A stretch of 64,000 nucleotides of DNA from Amanita rubescens (lineage: Eukaryota > Basidiomycota > Agaricomycetes > Agaricales > Amanitaceae). Each line of letters starts with the position of its first letter. The first letter of the stretch is position 1. The notes below the pieces were generated by a model. The model did not search any database. It worked only from the letters and a program-made list of their open reading frames with translations, and was not told the origin of the DNA. The DNA lies in NCBI GenBank assembly GCA_015039365.1, contig WION01000225.1, positions 22,815-86,814 of the forward strand, given 5' to 3'. Positions 23,770 through 34,643 of the stretch are shown here, piece by piece. The position numbers and the translations under genes were made by a program.

Positions 23770-26700
23770 ATGCTTGATCCCGTGTCCAAATGGTATTCTT
23801 CTCTTCCGCCCCTTGACCCAGTAGCTCCATCAAACATCACCCTGGACAAGCTGACAGAACTCACCAAAAGATCCGAGGCTTTGTATAACGATGAGATAAA
23901 AACTTTTCAAGCTTCCTCCGGTGGAAAATCCTCGTTATCCGAAGCCAGCTTCCTCGCCAAGATCGTCCATTCAGGCACCCTTTCCGACAGACTAAGTGCC
24001 CTAACCTTGCTTGTGCAGGGAAGCCCCCTGCACAATGCCAAGGCTTTGGAGACTCTCAAGTCAATGGCCGAGCGAGGCAAAGGCAAGGGTGGCAGAGAGG
24101 AAAGCCTCAAGGCATTGCGGTGCATCGTCGACTGGTGGGTTGGAGGGGGTGCGCCAGACAGGAAGCTAAAGTAGGCCTGCAATGACTTGATACGTGGTTG
24201 CCGTTCATATATCACAGATCCATGCGTGACCAACCTCTGCTACATCGTTCCGTCACGGACCGGTATCTCATCTTGTGGTACTTTGAAGATTGGTTGAAAA
24301 AGTACTTTTTCTCCATCCTACAGATTCTGGAGGTAGGAAATACCGTCCACCTGTCATGCGTATATAGTGACGACTTTCTTCAAGGGACTGTCTTTGGACC
24401 CGCTACCGTACATCAGGACTCAGACTATAAGCCTCATCTTCACACTCTTACGCGACAAGTCGGAACAGGAGCAAAATCTCCTCCGTCTCCTCGTCAACAA
24501 GCTGGTACGATTTTTGCATTGTTATTATACTTTTGCGTTTAGCCAATGCAGGGTGACACGGAAAAATCAATATGTTCAAGAGCATCATACCACCTTTTGC
24601 AATTGTTGCAAACGCACCCCGCGATGAAAGCAGTCGTCGTACGCGAGGTCATTTCGCTTGTACTAAAGCCGCCTGCAGCCACTGCAACCCTGTCTGATGG
24701 CCTTCCAAAAGGAACCGGTAAACACGTCCGCTTTTCCGACGATAAAGGTTCGTCAAAAAAGTCCGAGCTGAAGATTGCCTCGGCAAAGAAAATCAACGGG
24801 AATTTGCATGCTCGATATTACTCTATGATCACCCTTAACCAGGTGGTCCTCACGCCTGGTGATCGTGATGTTGCAAGGCAACTATTGGACGTCTATTTTG
24901 AGATGTTCAAGGAAGTGCTTGGGGAAAGAAAAGCCGAGGAGGGGGATGAGAAAAGCGATACAGACGACAAGCAGAAGGATGTCAAGGTGGATAAAGCCGG
25001 GCGAGTGATGGATGGTGGTCGGAAAGAAAAGAAAAAAGGGAAGAATGCGGGTGCAGAAGTGAAGGGCGCCGCAGGCTTCACAGAGGTGGAGGATGTGAAT
25101 GCGAAACTAATTTCGGCGACACTCACGGGCGTTAACCGAGCATTACCCTTTGCAAAGGTTGACGCTACCGACACCAAGTTAGTAATTGCATCGTCACCCT
25201 TCGGCGGCGAGACTGAGTCTCTTTCACAGTATCGGGAAGCACATCGACACGCTCTTCTTGATCACGCACAAGTCGACGTTTAACATCTCTCTACAAGCGC
25301 TTGTCCTGGTCCAGCAAATAGCTTCTTCACCCGCTTTCTCTTCTTCCTCGTCATCAATATCAAAAACGATAAAAGACAGGTATTACCGCACCTTATATGC
25401 GTCTCTTCTTGATACCCGTCTGTCGACCTCGTCAAAACAAGCCATGTATCTCAATCTGTTGTTCAAGTCTATCAAGGCTGATGCGGAGAATTTGGATCGG
25501 GTAGTGGCGCTTGTTCGCCGGTTTATACAGGTGTTAGTCAGTGGTGGGGGTGGTGCTACTGAGGTTATTGCTGGGGGGCTGTATCTGCTTGGCGAGGTGA
25601 GCGGCCCATGACGAAGTCGTGCGGTGTTTACTGATGATCATGAAAGCTGTTCGGTAGCGTTCCAGGGCTCCGATCGACCTTGTACCAGGCGACGAATTCT
25701 AACGAGGAGCCGTACGATCCTCGAAAAAGGGATCCACAGTTTTCTCACTCCCGTTCATCGCCACTCTGGGAATTGGTACGTGTTACTTGTGTATCGTCAG
25801 TCTAGCCTAAACTTAGTCCTCTAGACACCGCTACTATATCACTACCACCCCGCCGTCTCGCTACATGCACGGCAATTGCTCACGTCTCAACCGGTCACGT
25901 CAAATCCCGACTTGACACAAAATACGCTTTCGCATTTCTTGGACCGGTTTGTGTACAAGAATCCAAAAAAGGCCAAGGCTGGGGAAAGTGGTGCGAAGAC
26001 GAAGGGGGCTAGCGCTATGCAGCCTGCTGCGAGTGCGTTGGATGGGCAAGGTGTGAAGATTATGAGGGTAGATGCGGATGGTGCTTCGATGAGGATTAAT
26101 GAGGGGGCATTTTTGAGGAAAAAGGAATCGGATGTTCCTGTGGATCAGGTACGCCGTGAGGAAAAAATCCTGACCTAGACTGAAGTCGTTTCAGGTCTTC
26201 TTCCATCGGTTCTTTAAGAAGAAGAATGAAAGGGAGCAAGCCAAGGCGAGTAAAGCTTCCAAAAAAACGCAAGGCGAGGATACATCATCAGAAGGGGAAA
26301 ATGATGAAGGGAGTGAATTGGACGGAGAAGATGAAGGCAGTGTATTAGATGAACAGGAAGTGTGGAAGGTGTGTGTAATTGACTTATGACAGAGGCACAT
26401 GGCTGACTTAAACTTTGTACAGGCTATGAAGGCTTCAATACCCAAAATCCCTGAGGATGATGCACTGTCAGAAGAAAGCGACGAACTCCCGTCGGATTTC
26501 GACATGAGCGAAGAAGAGGAGGACGATGACGAAGACGATGAGTTTGAGTTGGCAGAAGCATCAGACAATGACGATCTGTTGTCTCTTGACGCAGATGGTC
26601 CTGAAAGTTTGATCGAGTATGATGGAACAGATTCAGAGTGGGGAGGAATTGAGACTGAAGAGGTTGGAGAGAAGCGGAAGCGGAGAGATGAGTGGAAAGA

Positions 26701-26791
26701 GCGACGAAAGAAGTTGCGGTCACTGCCAACGTTTGCTAGCTACGACGAGTACGCCAAGATGATTGAGGACGGGCCAGAGGACGACATTTAA
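23770..26791 (+). CDS. NOC1: Noc1/Mak21/CEBPZ ribosome-biogenesis factor
   Basis: Nucleolar factor for early 60S subunit assembly. The N-terminal helical repeats begin [16 protein letters not shown], then [21 protein letters not shown] following exon reads [35 protein letters not shown] after an intron at about 24173. Next come [20 protein letters not shown], then a lysine-rich insert, [19 protein letters not shown], and the CBF/Noc1 core ([75 protein letters not shown]). The last part is [12 protein letters not shown] plus very acidic stretches and [12 protein letters not shown], the usual end of the family. It has about eight exons. The order and landmarks match full-length Mak21. It is divergent from the F-box remnant, with 96 bp between starts. 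Confidence 0.9.
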
Positions 26792-27103
26792 TTTGATTCC
26801 CGGTCACTTTTGATATACACCTTCCTTTTTTGGCCTTCCCCGCCTCTTCCCTGCTTATCGCGAGATACTTTGGAATATTGACACCGAAGTCGTCAGGACG
26901 GACACGCGATACGGTTGGCCGTAACGGAACGCAAGGAAACCCGCGTGTTCGACAAGACGAGTGTGTTATGGAGGAACTAGGGAGTGTCACTGTCAGTGCA
27001 CCATGTAAACGCGCCACTTTGAAAGGTTGACGGCGGTTGCTCGGCTCGGATCTCAACGTACCGGGCAGTATATAAGACACCCCTTTCACCGAGCGTTGTT
27101 AAC

Positions 27104-30100
27104 AATGTCCCCTCTTCATCGCTCCCAGCTTCGTAGGCTCTATAGCACCTCACGCCCACCCTTGAACGGTCGGTATCCGGTGCGTACTACATTGCGGTCC
27201 CGAGTTGCACAATGCTTACCGGTTACCCATTAGCCGTGAAGATCCGCAGAGGATATGGGAGCGTCGAGCTCCTCTTACACCAGAAGACGTCCACTATCTC
27301 GTGTCGGAGATGAAAGTCGATGTCCACGTCGAACCTTGTGATAGACGTGTCTTCCCTGCTACCGAATATGCCAAGGTCTGTATTACAACGGGGCTAAGGG
27401 ACGAATGTAACCACCCGCTCTCTCTTTGTCGAACGATTTTGTTGAACCGTATGCGACGCATGTTTCTCATTTCTAGGCTGGTGCAAAGATTGAACCTTCT
27501 TTGAGACATGCGCATATCATTGTTGGAATCAAAGAGACACCGCTGGATGAGCTTATTACTTCTCCTGTCCCTATGCCGCGGACGTCTACCTCTAGCCAGA
27601 CGTGGTCTGCGCGGACGCATATGATGTTCTCTCACACGGTGAAGGGACAGCCTTACAACACTCCGCTTCTGGCGCGTTTCTTGGCGTCACCAGGATCGAG
27701 TGCTGCTTCAGCCGAATTGTTTCCGCGGTTGGTGGACTATGAACTGTTGACTGATGAAGCTAGTGGAAAGCGAACCGTAGGCTTTGGCTGGTTTGCAGGT
27801 GGTGCGTTTTTTTGCCCTTAAGGTACCATTTTTCTTGTATTCTTCTGACCCTGGGTACTTTTAGTCGCTGGCGTGTTGGAGTCATTGTCCGCAATGGCGC
27901 ATGCACATTTAGAAATTGGAGTGGCATCTCCATTCTTGGTGGGTTTCTCTTTGTACGCTTTAGTATCAGGACATGATTATGTTGTATTAGTATACCCCGC
28001 GTCCCCACACCATGCCTTCCCTACACCAACTTCGAATGGCGTTACATGAAATTGGCGCGAAGATTTTAGCTGATGGCACCCCTAAGCCACTAGGGCCGTT
28101 TGTCATTGGTTTGACAGGGTGAGTCTAAGCCCTTTTGAATTGGTCTATGGAATGCAAATATTACGTACGCCAGGAACGGCAATGTAGCGCAAGGATGCTT
28201 GTCAATGCTGTCGGAGTTGCCTATTCAGCATGTGTCCGTGAAGGATCTTGACGTCCTTGTTCGTGATCCGAGTGAGTGGAACATTACGTTCGGTATTTCG
28301 TTGGCTCTGACGTTACAATACAGACACCAGTTTGCACAAGGTACGGATCGTGGTAAGCGTTACGTTGTCGCATTAACAAACGTGGGACAGATTTATCTCG
28401 TGCATGCCAAACCGCAAGATTATTTTGTGCGTTCGGATGGGAAAGAGTACGACAGGGAATCGTATTACGCTTCCCCTGAATTGTACCATTCTGTGTTTTG
28501 CGACAAGGTGTGTGTGTGTTGATTTATAATGTGACGTGACACCTCTCATATGAACAATAGGTCGCACCCTACTTGACACTGTTCCTGAATGGCATTGGCT
28601 GGTCGAATGGATTCCCCCGGTTGATGAACAATGAGCAGCTCGTCACCGCGCTTAAACGTGCCCAAGAGCTAGGCGGTGCGCGATGCACGAACATTGGAGA
28701 CATTACCTGCGACGTCGCTGGAGGCTTGGAATTTATGACAAAGGCTACCACGCTCTCCTCGCCATTCTTCAAGGTCCAACCCTCGGACCCGTCTCTTCCC
28801 GGTGTCCAGGTTATGTCAGTCGATATCTTACCCACTTCTATACCCCTTGATGCATCTCGCCATTTCTCTAATGCTCTGATACCTTACTTGGAGAGTGCCA
28901 TGGACTGGTACTCGACCGAGGCAAGTACCCGCCCAGGTTTGGGCAAGGCCTTGGAAAGGGCGACTGTCGCCGTAGGCGGTGCATTGACGGAGAAGCATCG
29001 ATGGCTTCAACAAGGAGTAGACAAGTGGCGCGCGGAGAAGGCGCAAGTCGTCCAACCAGCTGCCAGCACATCCCTCAAGAAGAAGAGAGTGCTGTTACTT
29101 GGAAGCGGTATGGTAGCAGGACCGGCTGTGGACCACATCGCGCAGAGAAAGGACGTCGAGCTTGTCGTTGGTCCGTAGTGTTTTGTGCTCCTTTCTTTGG
29201 CTGCATTTCATTAATTCGTTTTTGGTTACATGTCATCGTCGTCATACTTTGTTCCCTGGAATTCCTGTGTATCTATAGCTAGCAACGTGCTTCATGAATT
29301 GCGATCCCTTACGAAGAAACACGATAATGTGTCTTACAAAGTGGTGGACATGAGTGAGGAAGATGCGTTAGCATCTTTAGTAGCAAATGTGGATGTTGTG
29401 ATAAGGTGAGCACGCGCAAGGTACTAGAATCCTAGTCCACGATTTAACGAAAGCCAACTCCCGTAGTCTTCTACCAGTAGCGTTGCACCCCCGCGCAGCC
29501 CAACTCTGCATCAAGCACCGCAAGCACCTCGTCACTGCATCATACATCTCACCAAGCATGCGCGCTCTACATGAGCAAGCCGTTCGCTCCGACGTTGTCC
29601 TCCTCAACGAAATCGGGCTGGACCCTGGGATCGACCACTGCTCTACCCACGCGCTCCTGGCCCAATTTAGATGGGACGGGAAACGCGTCTTGTCCTTTTC
29701 GTCCTTTTGCGGCGGGTTTCCGGCGCCGGAGAGCGTGCACGAGGTGCCACTTGGGTACAAGTTTAGCTGGACACCGAGAGGCGTGTTGGGTGCTGCGTTG
29801 AACGGGGCAAGATTTAAACTCGGGGGACAGGTGAAAGAGGTAGAGGGGAACAAGCTGTTGGGCAGCGGGTTCCTCGACGTGCCTGTGTTGAGTGAGGAGG
29901 GTATCAAGTTGGAGGGTCTACCGAATCGGGACAGTATACCGTACGTGGATACGTATGGGCTGGGCAAGTTGGAGGAGTTGAGGACGGTGCTAAGGGGTAC
30001 GCTAAGGTACCCTGGGTTTTCAAAGTTGATGTGGGGATTCCGGGAGTTGGGGCTTTTGGAGACGGAGAAGAAAGTCAACGTGCAACACTGGGAGGAACTG

Positions 30101-30703
30101 GTGTCTGCTGCTCTAGCAAGCAAAGTGGGGGATGATGGTGTTTTGAGGTTGGAAACGACCGAGGCGGTGAAGCAGGCATTGGGAGAGGATGAACTGATTG
30201 GAAGTGTTCTGGAGGCAGGCAAGTGGCTGGGGATCGTCAAAGGCGGTGACAAGGGACCGAAGAGGCCAATGCCCAAAGTTCCCAAGGGCGCGTTGGCACC
30301 GATTGACCTGTTTGCGGTTTTGCTGGGAGACAGACTGAGATATGAGCCAGGCGAGAGGGATATGGTCGTCTTGTCCCATGAGTTTGTTGTTGCCAAGGAG
30401 CATCAACCAGCAGAGGAAGAGGTGTACAAGTCCTCTCTTGTCGCATACGGCGATCCTAAAGAGGGCGGACATACCGCTATGGCACGGACTGTAGGCATTC
30501 CTGTTGCAATCGCGGCATTAAGGGTGCTGGATGGTAAAGTTGGGCCTGCTCATGGCGTTGTGGGTGTTGTTGGACCATCAGAGCCAAGCGTGTACGAAGC
30601 TGTCCTCGAGGGATTGGAGAAGGTGGGATTGGGGATGGTAGAGCGAAGAGTGGCAGGGATCAAGACGGTTGAGCAGACGCTTGCGGAAGGTACCCGATAC
30701 TGA
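27104..30703 (+). CDS. bifunctional lysine-ketoglutarate reductase/saccharopine dehydrogenase (AASS-like)
   Basis: Two enzymes in one chain, in the order of animal AASS and plant LKR/SDH. The N-terminal LKR half has REDPQRIWERRAPLTPEDVH, then FGWFAGVAGVLESL, the nucleotide-binding GLTGNGNVAQGCLSML, APYLTLFLNGIGWSN and IGDITCDVAGGLEFM. The C-terminal SDH half has KKRVLLLGSGMVAGPAVDHI, SLLPVALHPRAAQLCIKHRK, LNEIGLDPGIDHC, SFCGGFPAPE, LGYKFSWTPRGVL and TLRYPGFSKLMWGF, with an end near TVGIPVAIAALRVLDG. The N-terminus MSPLHRSQLRRLYSTSRPP is Arg/Ser-rich and lacks acids, so it could be a mitochondrial presequence. It has about nine exons, one only 17 nt (28324-28340). LKR makes saccharopine from lysine and 2-oxoglutarate, and SDH splits it to aminoadipate semialdehyde and glutamate. 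The stop is 13 bp from the convergent GPI1 stop. Confidence 0.9.
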
Positions 30704-30716
30704 GATATCTATTCCA

Positions 30717-31960
30717 TTATCGCATGTGGATATAATACAGTGATAAGTCATGAGTATGGGATAGGTGCGAGATATTCGCCAATGAAAAGTTGGTATAGTA
30801 GGCGAAGAGGATTGTAATGAGTTGCGAGGCGAGAAGCAAGCTGGACTTGGAACTGTCAGTCAAAGTTGAAGAGCAAAGGGAACCACTAACTGTAACGGGA
30901 AAAGATAATGGAAAGGGGTAGAGGTTGGCTCTGCGGAGAGTGAGAGGGACTAGGGGTGGCTCAACTAAGGGACTAACCTTGAGTACGAGTAAATGTTTTG
31001 GATGCTCGGTGGAGAGTTCAACGTAGATTGATCCTGGTATCCTTTCTGGGTCCTTGATACGCAGCACAAGTGCGAAGAGTGGGAAATGATTGAGAAACGC
31101 GATGAGAATTTCTATTGATGCAAAAAGTAGCAGTATAGCAACACGCAGTGCTGCAAATAGGGCATAGTAGACGAATACGGTGGGAGACAGGAAAGCAAGG
31201 AGAGTGAAGAGGATTGTCCCAAGCAAAAGTTGATCCATGTCGTATTCCCAATAATCGGTACGATGCCGCAGGACGTTGTACCGTTTTCCTGGCTAGAGTC
31301 AATATAAGCAGTATCATGATCAAGAAACTCACCTCGGAATAAATTGAACAGCGAGCGCGCGGCCAGGATCATGCGCCTGTAAACTATCCTTGAAATAGCA
31401 TACGACAAAGTGATATGCACTGTCAACAGGGACACAAAGTCGATCAGGAGAGCAAGTGCAAAGGAGGCGCCAATATAGCTAGTAAAAGATGCAACCAGGA
31501 GGATAAATTGAAAGTGGACCACCACGAGACGAACAAGGTGGCTAAACGCGTGAGAGAGCAAGGCAAGGGAATGGGCGTAGAGTCTGCTAAGCTCCGTGTT
31601 GAGCTTCAAGCCAGCTGGCCAAGAATCGAGCCAGTGAAGATAGTCATGTATGTTATGGACCAACCATGGCTCGAGCCTATGTGCTAGTAATGCATTGACG
31701 TCATTTTCGTTTAAGAAGGAGGCAACTGCAAAACCGATGGTGACGTCGTTGAGGATGAGCCAGAGAGTATTAAAAAAAGCGTTGTAATCGAGTTCGCATC
31801 GGAGAAGAGCGATGAGCTGGCGTGCGCGAAGGGCAGCCTGGTTAAGAGCAGCGGAAGGGGAAGCGAGGCCGGTATGCGGCGGGAGAACGAGAAGAGCGCG
31901 GCCATCGTCGGTGTAAAAGCGGCGGGAGCGGCGGGAATGACGGCGGAAAGTAACGTTCAT
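30717..31960 (-). CDS. GPI1: GPI-GlcNAc transferase subunit Gpi1/PIG-Q
   Basis: Subunit of the ER complex that starts GPI-anchor synthesis by moving GlcNAc to phosphatidylinositol. Exon 1 reads ARQLIALLRCELDYNAFFNT, then VTIGFAVASFLNEN, then HDYLHWLDSWPAGLKLNTEL, then hydrophobic segments; this is the hallmark Gpi1 core. After an intron near 31330 it continues GKRYNVLRHRTDYWEYDMDQ, then LLLGTILFTLLAFLSPTVFV, then IYVELSTEHPKHLLVLK. Several membrane segments are evident. The 3' part after about 31000 is less sure: GTTAGT..GCAG and later signals allow more than one splice path, so the stop at 30717 is tentative. The start is 53 bp from the Rho GTPase start on the other strand. Confidence 0.85.
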
Positions 31961-32013
31961 GCGGCAGTCACGTGTTCTTTCAACCTTTCACTACATTCTA
32001 GTAGCTGCCATCC
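31961..32013. promoter_or_regulatory. 53-bp divergent spacer between GPI1 and the Rho GTPase
   Basis: Only 53 bp separates two start codons facing apart. It is pyrimidine-rich on the plus strand (tctttcaacctttcac), as is common just upstream of fungal start sites, and must serve both genes. Confidence 0.5.
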
Positions 32014-32712
32014 ATGGACGCTCGTCGCCCAGACCTCAAACGTAAGCTCGTCGTCGTCGGTGACGGTGGCTGCGGAAAGACTTGTCTTCTAATTGTCTAC
32101 GCGGAGAACCGCTTTCCGGAGGTGAGCGTCTGCCTCCCCTTCTCAAACACCCCTCACCGTCATTCGAGGCACGTAGGCGTACATACCTACCGTCTTCGAG
32201 AACTATGTGACCATGGTCAACTTTGAAGGCAAGAACATTGAGCTAGCGCTATGGGACACCGCAGGTCAAGAAGAGTACGATAGGCTCCGACCCTTGAGCT
32301 ACCCAGAGTCAGACGTCATTCTGATTGTCTTCTCGATTGACTTTCCGACGAGTCTCGGGAACGTGCAGGATAAGGTACGTCGCACGCACTTATCGATGTT
32401 TCTGGCTGATCAGGATGGTAGTGGTATCCGGAGGTCGCACACTTTTGCGAGGGAACACCCCTCATTCTTGTCGCAACCAAGACCGACTTGAGGTCAGACG
32501 ACCAAACGCGCCGGATGCTCAGCGCACAGGGTCAGTCTCCAATCTCTTCAGAACAGGGCGCACGTGTAGCAAAGGAAATCGGTGCCAAGTATATAGAGTG
32601 CTCCGCCAAGACAGGCGTGGGTGTCAAAGACGTGTTTCACCTCGCACTTAAGGAAAGCATGAAGGGACGATGGGGCAAGAGACTCAAAGAGAACAAATGC
32701 ATCGTGATCTAA
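32014..32712 (+). CDS. Rho-family small GTPase
   Basis: Membrane-anchored GTP switch for cell polarity, actin and wall synthesis. The P-loop is [14 protein letters not shown], switch I is in [13 protein letters not shown] (second exon), and switch II is [19 protein letters not shown]. The guanine-specificity motif is TKTD in [10 protein letters not shown], and the SAK motif is in [11 protein letters not shown] basic tail precedes the C-terminal CIVI CaaX box, which should be prenylated. Three introns: after NRFPE, after NVQDK and within the switch region. The Rho insert is present ([19 protein letters not shown]). It differs from ordinary fungal Rho1 in GDGGCGKT in place of GDGACGKT and in [14 protein letters not shown], so I do not assign a Rho number. 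Confidence 0.9.
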
Positions 32713-32803
32713 CTTCAACCGCCTCATATATGATACCTCGCATTTTTGTTTACCTATACATAATCTCTCTTCCTTGTCTCGTCTCAAGTTGCTGATGTGT
32801 CCA

Positions 32804-34402
32804 CTATTGTATCAAGTAATGCTTAGGGAACCACGCTGGCATGTTCCACTCCTCGTCTTGTAGATCAGCTCTTATCATCTCTGCTATGACTTCTGCACTG
32901 CAAACAGGTAAGTAAGAGATGAAAAGGACTCTGAAGAACGTACCATCCATGGGCTATGGGCATGCCGTGCCCATTGAAACCAACTGATATGTAGTGACCT
33001 GGCGCAATCTGGCCTACCAACGGATGACCTGTTGTTGTGAAGCCCATAATACCAGTCTGCCGAAAATTAACAAAATTGCCTATAAATAATCATAACACAC
33101 TTACCCATTCCATCATAACCTTTACCTTCATCTCAACCCCCGAAAATGTACGAGGCAAAAATGCACGCAGTGTTTGACCCACGCTCGAATTGACGAAGCT
33201 ATCGTCAATGACATTTTGTTCGCTTTGGTGTGCCGATTTGCGACCACCTCCAAGGATAATGGTCCTTGACATGGACGTTGAGTTGGGCCGCGGAAACCAA
33301 TACTCATCCCCACCGTTGGCCCAAGATCCTTCTTTGGGTAGAGATATAGACTGCGTAGGAGGGAAAGTGACCTCGGCAGCTATGATTTGTCCTCGCGTTG
33401 GAATCATAGTGCCAGAGAGACGCGGCACGAGGTGAGATGCATACCCATTAGTGGCGTGAAGGACGGTGGTACAGTCAATTCTGCCTCTAGGGGTATTTAA
33501 CGTCCATCTACGTGTTGGCCGGGTTGCGTGGTTGATTGAAAGCACAGGTGTATGGGTATGTAAAGTTAGGTTGAGAGAAGGCGACTTGGATGCTTGCGTG
33601 TACAACTGCGTCACGAGCTTGAGTGGCCAGAGATTATATGCAGATGAGGTTCGGTATGCTGGGTATGGTGCACCGTACGTCTGAATTGATACATATGAGA
33701 AGCGAGTTGCGGCGAACAATCTGACAGACACACCTCGTTCATCTGTGCTGCATCGAACCACTCTAGGTCTTGCGCGGGATTCCAATCCGCCTCAAGAGCA
33801 GCTTCGTAATCTGCGCGTGCAGCAGACTCCATAAAGGGACCGGGGAAGAGCTTGTAGTGGCCGCCATGAACAAGATCCACTTGTTCAGAAAGGTTGTGAG
33901 CCTTGATGAAAGAAACAATGGAGGTAGCCGTATGTTGCTCAATAGCATATGATTTGATAGCTTCGGAAGTACCGTAGTCAGACTGGCGTGCACGGAAGCC
34001 CAGGAAGGGGTTAGGCGTGAGATGGCCACCATTCCTACCAGTTGCGCCTGAGCCTACGAGGACATCAGTCGGTTGTAATAGATTAAAGAGAGAGAACTGA
34101 CAGAATTCCCTAGCTTCTAGAATGACAACGCTAAGAGGTAATTCTGACTTTGAGAGGTAGTATGCAGCGGATACGCCGCTTATACCAGACCCGATAATGC
34201 ACACATCTGCCTCTTGAGTGAGCCTGCCATGGCTGCCCTCCTCTGCTAATGGATTGGCGCCTGAGGTGTTGATCCAGAAAGATTTCGTTGCATTGGGAAC
34301 GGGTAGGTCGCTTGGAACGACGTTAAAAGGAACTTGCGACCGGACGTCGTACGAGTGAGATATGTGCACTATAGTGAGGAGTGTGAGGACAAGTGGCAGC
34401 AT
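32804..34402 (-). CDS. secreted-type FAD-dependent oxidoreductase (DAO family)
   Basis: A flavoenzyme of the glycine oxidase/D-amino-acid oxidase superfamily. The Met at 34402 starts a signal-peptide-like MLPLVLTLLTIVHISHS. The dinucleotide-binding motif is VCIIGSGISGVSAAYYL (residues about 65-80), followed by GSGATGRNGGHLTPNPFLG. Later exons read QTYGAPYPAYRTSSAYNLW, TVLHATNGYASHLVPRLSG, WANGGDEYWFPRP and FTTTGHPLVGQIAPG, then YISVGFNGHGMPIAH. The end is AEVIAEMIRADLQDEEWNMP. The substrate is unknown. An upstream in-frame Met at 34417 would overlap the tRNA gene, so 34402 is preferred. A piece of this gene (33627-33705) is copied inside the mosaic near 35.2 kb. Confidence 0.85.
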
Positions 34403-34403
34403 G

Positions 34404-34408
34404 AAAAA
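34404..34408 (-). terminator. RNA polymerase III terminator (T5) of the tRNA
   Basis: On the minus strand the tRNA 3' end is followed after five bases by TTTTT, the usual Pol III stop. The next base is C, then the ATG of the oxidoreductase. Confidence 0.75.
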
Positions 34409-34413
34409 GTTAT

Positions 34414-34484
34414 ACACCGAACGGGAATCGAACCCGTGCCGCTTGCTTGGAAGGCAAGCATGATAACCACTTCACCATCGGTGT
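34414..34484 (-). tRNA. tRNA-Gly (anticodon TCC)
   Basis: A 71-base cloverleaf. The acceptor stem is ACACCGA paired with TCGGTGT. The D arm has GTGGTTA in its loop. The anticodon stem is CTTGC/GCAAG around loop CTTCCAA, giving anticodon TCC with T33 and A37. The variable loop is short. The T stem is ACGGG/CCCGT with loop TTCGATT. Internal promoter boxes A (in the D arm) and B (GGTTCGATTCC) are present. There is no intron, and CCA is not encoded, as usual in eukaryotes. A T5 terminator follows. Confidence 0.93.
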
Positions 34485-34643
34485 TCTTAGTGAACTGTTT
34501 GTGATATCAATTCAAATGTCATCATATTGTCAACACGCAGCGTCCTCCAACTACCACCACCCGATGGAGCAAGCAAATTTATGAATACCGAATGCCGATG
34601 TCGAGAGCCCAGACTTTTTAATGAATCACACGGCTTTCCGAAG

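Noticed and set aside
29377..30396. 339-codon open frame on the minus strand
   Set aside because: Antisense to the SDH half of the LKR-SDH gene. The plus frame carries every family motif, so this is a composition shadow.
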